A stretch of DNA of 7,774 nt from a bacterium (GTDB lineage: Bacteria; Patescibacteriota; Patescibacteriia; JAACEG01). The notes under the pieces are model-generated. The model was given only the letters and a program-made list of their open reading frames with translations. It was not told the origin of the DNA and made no database searches. Position 1 is the stretch's first letter. Each line of letters starts with the position of its first letter. The stretch is taken from assembly GCA_027040785.1 (NCBI GenBank), contig JALULG010000149.1:1-7774 (forward strand), read 5' to 3'. The translations under genes and the position numbers were made by a program. Shown piece by piece: positions 6,568 to 7,774 of this stretch.

Positions 6568-6936
6568 ATGTTTCTCTTTCGTAAAATTTTAATTATTGTT
6601 TTTTTAATAATATTGGTTGGTTCTTTTTTTTCAGTAAAAGTTTTGGCTTTAGAAGCCGGAGGATTAAACGAGAGTGGAAAAGAAGCGGGTTTTAAAGTGG
6701 GGGGAAGGGAAATGACCATCACTGAAATTATCGGTTTTATTATAAAAACGATTTTATCTTTTTTGGGGGTAATTTTTTTTATTTCCACTTTTATCGCCGG
6801 TTATGCTTGGATGACAGCCGGGGGAAGTTCGGAAATTGTTGATAAAGCAAAAGCAAGGATAGTAAATTCAATAATAGGAATAATTGTTATTTTATTAGCT
6901 TACGTTATTACCGGTTTTGTTTTTGAGAATTTTTAA
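6568..6936 (+). CDS. T4SS pilin-like membrane protein, paralogue P5
   Basis: This 122-residue protein has a signal peptide cleaved probably after VLA (25-27), then a glycine-rich exported part (EAGGLNESGKEAGFKVGGRE) and helices at about 52-76 and 98-119. The hallmark is altered to AGYAWMTAGGS (77-87): the usual YGGF is replaced by AGY plus Ala, making this the most divergent helix-loop of the set, while TAGGS and the K-A-K loop (93-95) are kept. The gap after P4 is 9 bases and that before P6 only 2, so it is translated from a shared message, without a visible SD. It ends a few residues after helix 2, as P3 does. Confidence 0.8.
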   Translation: MFLFRKILIIVFLIILVGSFFSVKVLALEAGGLNESGKEAGFKVGGREMTITEIIGFIIKTILSFLGVIFFISTFIAGYAWMTAGGSSEIVDKAKARIVNSIIGIIVILLAYVITGFVFENF

Positions 6937-6938
6937 AT

Positions 6939-7346
6939 ATGAAAAATAATCTAAAAATTTTTCTTACTTTTTCTTTAATTCTTTTTTCTTTTCTTTTTAT
7001 TAATTCCTTTGTTTTAGGGGCTGACACTCCCAATTTAAAAAACGCCAATGAGGTTTTAAATAATACGGCTACTGGTGGAGGTTATGATCCGGCAAAAAAA
7101 GATATAGATCTAATAATCGGAAGAGTGATTAAAACTTTTTTAAATATGTTTGGAATCATTTTTTTGATTTTAACGATTTACGGCGGATTTTTATGGATGA
7201 CGGCCGGAGGAAGCAGTGATCAAGTTGAAAAAGCAAAGAAATTTATCATTAATTCCATTATGGGCCTGATTATTGTTTTGTTTGCTTACGCTATAGTCTT
7301 TTTTGTCCTTGATATTTTATTGGAGGCCAGTGGATATAAAGGATAA
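6939..7346 (+). CDS. T4SS pilin-like membrane protein, paralogue P6
   Basis: This 135-residue protein has a signal peptide with cleavage near VLGA (25-28). The exported segment is rich in Asn, Thr and Gly (about 29-52, including ATGGGYDP), and helices lie at about 58-80 and 102-128. The hallmark YGGFLWMTAGGSSDQVEKAKK (81-101) is nearly the same as in P4 and P7. A 56-base block (7158-7213) is identical to P4 (6376-6431), and the region after it (GTGATCAAGTTGAAAAAGC) matches P7, so the three look like recent copies or are kept alike by gene conversion. The exported segments of the three genes differ completely. The ATG follows the P5 stop by 2 bases, implying coupled translation. Confidence 0.82.
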   Translation: MKNNLKIFLTFSLILFSFLFINSFVLGADTPNLKNANEVLNNTATGGGYDPAKKDIDLIIGRVIKTFLNMFGIIFLILTIYGGFLWMTAGGSSDQVEKAKKFIINSIMGLIIVLFAYAIVFFVLDILLEASGYKG

Positions 7347-7353
7347 TAAAAAT

Positions 7354-7773
7354 ATGAAACAAAAAAAAATATTAAAAAACAAAATTTTAAAGTATGTTTT
7401 TTTAAATTTATTTTTTGTATTTTTAAATTTACCGGTTTATGCTCAAGAAATAAAAAATCATATTAGAAATATTGGAAATCATGTTGGCTATCCCGAGCCT
7501 TCAGGCGGGAGTGGAGAAATTTATTTTGCGGAAAAACTGGGTTTTTTAATAAAAAAATTACTATCTTTTTTGGCGGTAATTTTCTTGATTTTAATAATTT
7601 ACGGCGGATTTTTATGGATGACGGCTCGAGGAAATGGTGATCAAGTTGAAAAAGCGAAGAAAATTATAATTAATTCCGTGATTGGTACGATTATTGTGAT
7701 GTTGGCTTACGCCATTACCTGGTTTTTCTTGTTTTATATCGGAGAAGCAACCGATTTTGATACCGGTTTATAA
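7354..7773 (+). CDS. T4SS pilin-like membrane protein, paralogue P7
   Basis: The start is taken at the ATG at 7354 (139 residues), 7 bases after P6 and with AAAGGA (7338-7343) about 10 bases upstream. A TTG start at 7303 would add 17 non-signal residues and overlap P6 by 44 bases. The signal peptide is strongly basic (MKQKKILKNKILK) with cleavage after VYA (28-30). The exported part holds two histidines and PEPSGGSGE; helices lie at about 62-87 and 104-130. The hallmark is YGGFLWMTARGNGDQVEKAKK (83-103): an Arg and Asn replace the Gly and Ser of P4 to P6, as in P1 (SRGN). The gene is complete and ends one base before the window edge, so further paralogues or secretion genes could follow. Confidence 0.82.
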   Translation: MKQKKILKNKILKYVFLNLFFVFLNLPVYAQEIKNHIRNIGNHVGYPEPSGGSGEIYFAEKLGFLIKKLLSFLAVIFLILIIYGGFLWMTARGNGDQVEKAKKIIINSVIGTIIVMLAYAITWFFLFYIGEATDFDTGL

Positions 7774-7774
7774 T

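Noticed and set aside
6552..6788. Minus-strand open frame over P5
   Set aside because: It is a shadow of the P5 signal peptide and helix, and its composition is the antisense of hydrophobic codons.
7303..7353. TTG start extending P7 into P6
   Set aside because: It adds 17 residues before an otherwise perfect signal peptide and forces a 44-base overlap. The ATG at 7354 with AAAGGA upstream is better.
1..7774. Search for tRNA/rRNA genes, CRISPR arrays, insertion sequences and origins
   Set aside because: No cloverleaf, regularly spaced repeats, transposase or terminal inverted repeats were seen. The repeats present are explained by paralogous genes.

Overview
This is a strongly AT-rich, densely packed window with every supported gene on the + strand. 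It most likely comes from a Patescibacteria/CPR bacterium, probably of the Parcubacteria type. The evidence is a run of small two-helix proteins of the type IV secretion 'T4SS_pilin' (VirB2/TrbC-like) kind common in that radiation, short intergenic gaps, and AT-rich gene starts that mostly lack Shine-Dalgarno sequences. TGA is used as a stop (end of the first gene), which argues against the CPR lineages that recode TGA. The lineage call is inference.

Layout. (1) Positions 3-692 hold the 3' part of a DUF4340-like gene that runs off the left edge, closed by a clear intrinsic terminator at 721-744. (2) Positions 929-3430 encode a UvrA-family double ABC ATPase of 833 residues. Both nucleotide-binding sites and the zinc knuckles are intact, but the UvrB-binding domain normally inserted near residues 127-156 is missing. 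(3) Positions 3489-4874 encode an extracellular solute-binding protein, preceded by an extended -10 promoter, with no transporter permease or ATPase in view. (4) Positions 4855-7773 hold seven consecutive paralogues of a signal-peptide plus two-helix pilin-like protein, called P1 to P7 here (a local naming).

The solute-binding gene and P1 overlap by 20 bases and P2 follows after 17, so these three look like one operon. P3 stands apart. It has its own promoter-like -10 elements, the only perfect Shine-Dalgarno sequence in the window, and a hairpin region behind it, which suggests a separately and strongly expressed major subunit. Between P3 and P4, three mutually complementary segments can form either a short GC-rich terminator-like hairpin or a 22-bp hairpin that covers the only SD-like sequence in front of P4. 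P4 to P7 follow with gaps of 9, 2 and 7 bases and look co-transcribed.

The most interesting content is the combination of a solute-binding-like exported protein with seven VirB2-like paralogues, one of them under distinct expression control. A reasonable but unproven reading is a heteromeric envelope or pilus-like assembly with one major and several minor subunits. No VirB4, VirB6 or other secretion ATPase lies in the window, so the link to a secretion machine rests on family resemblance alone.
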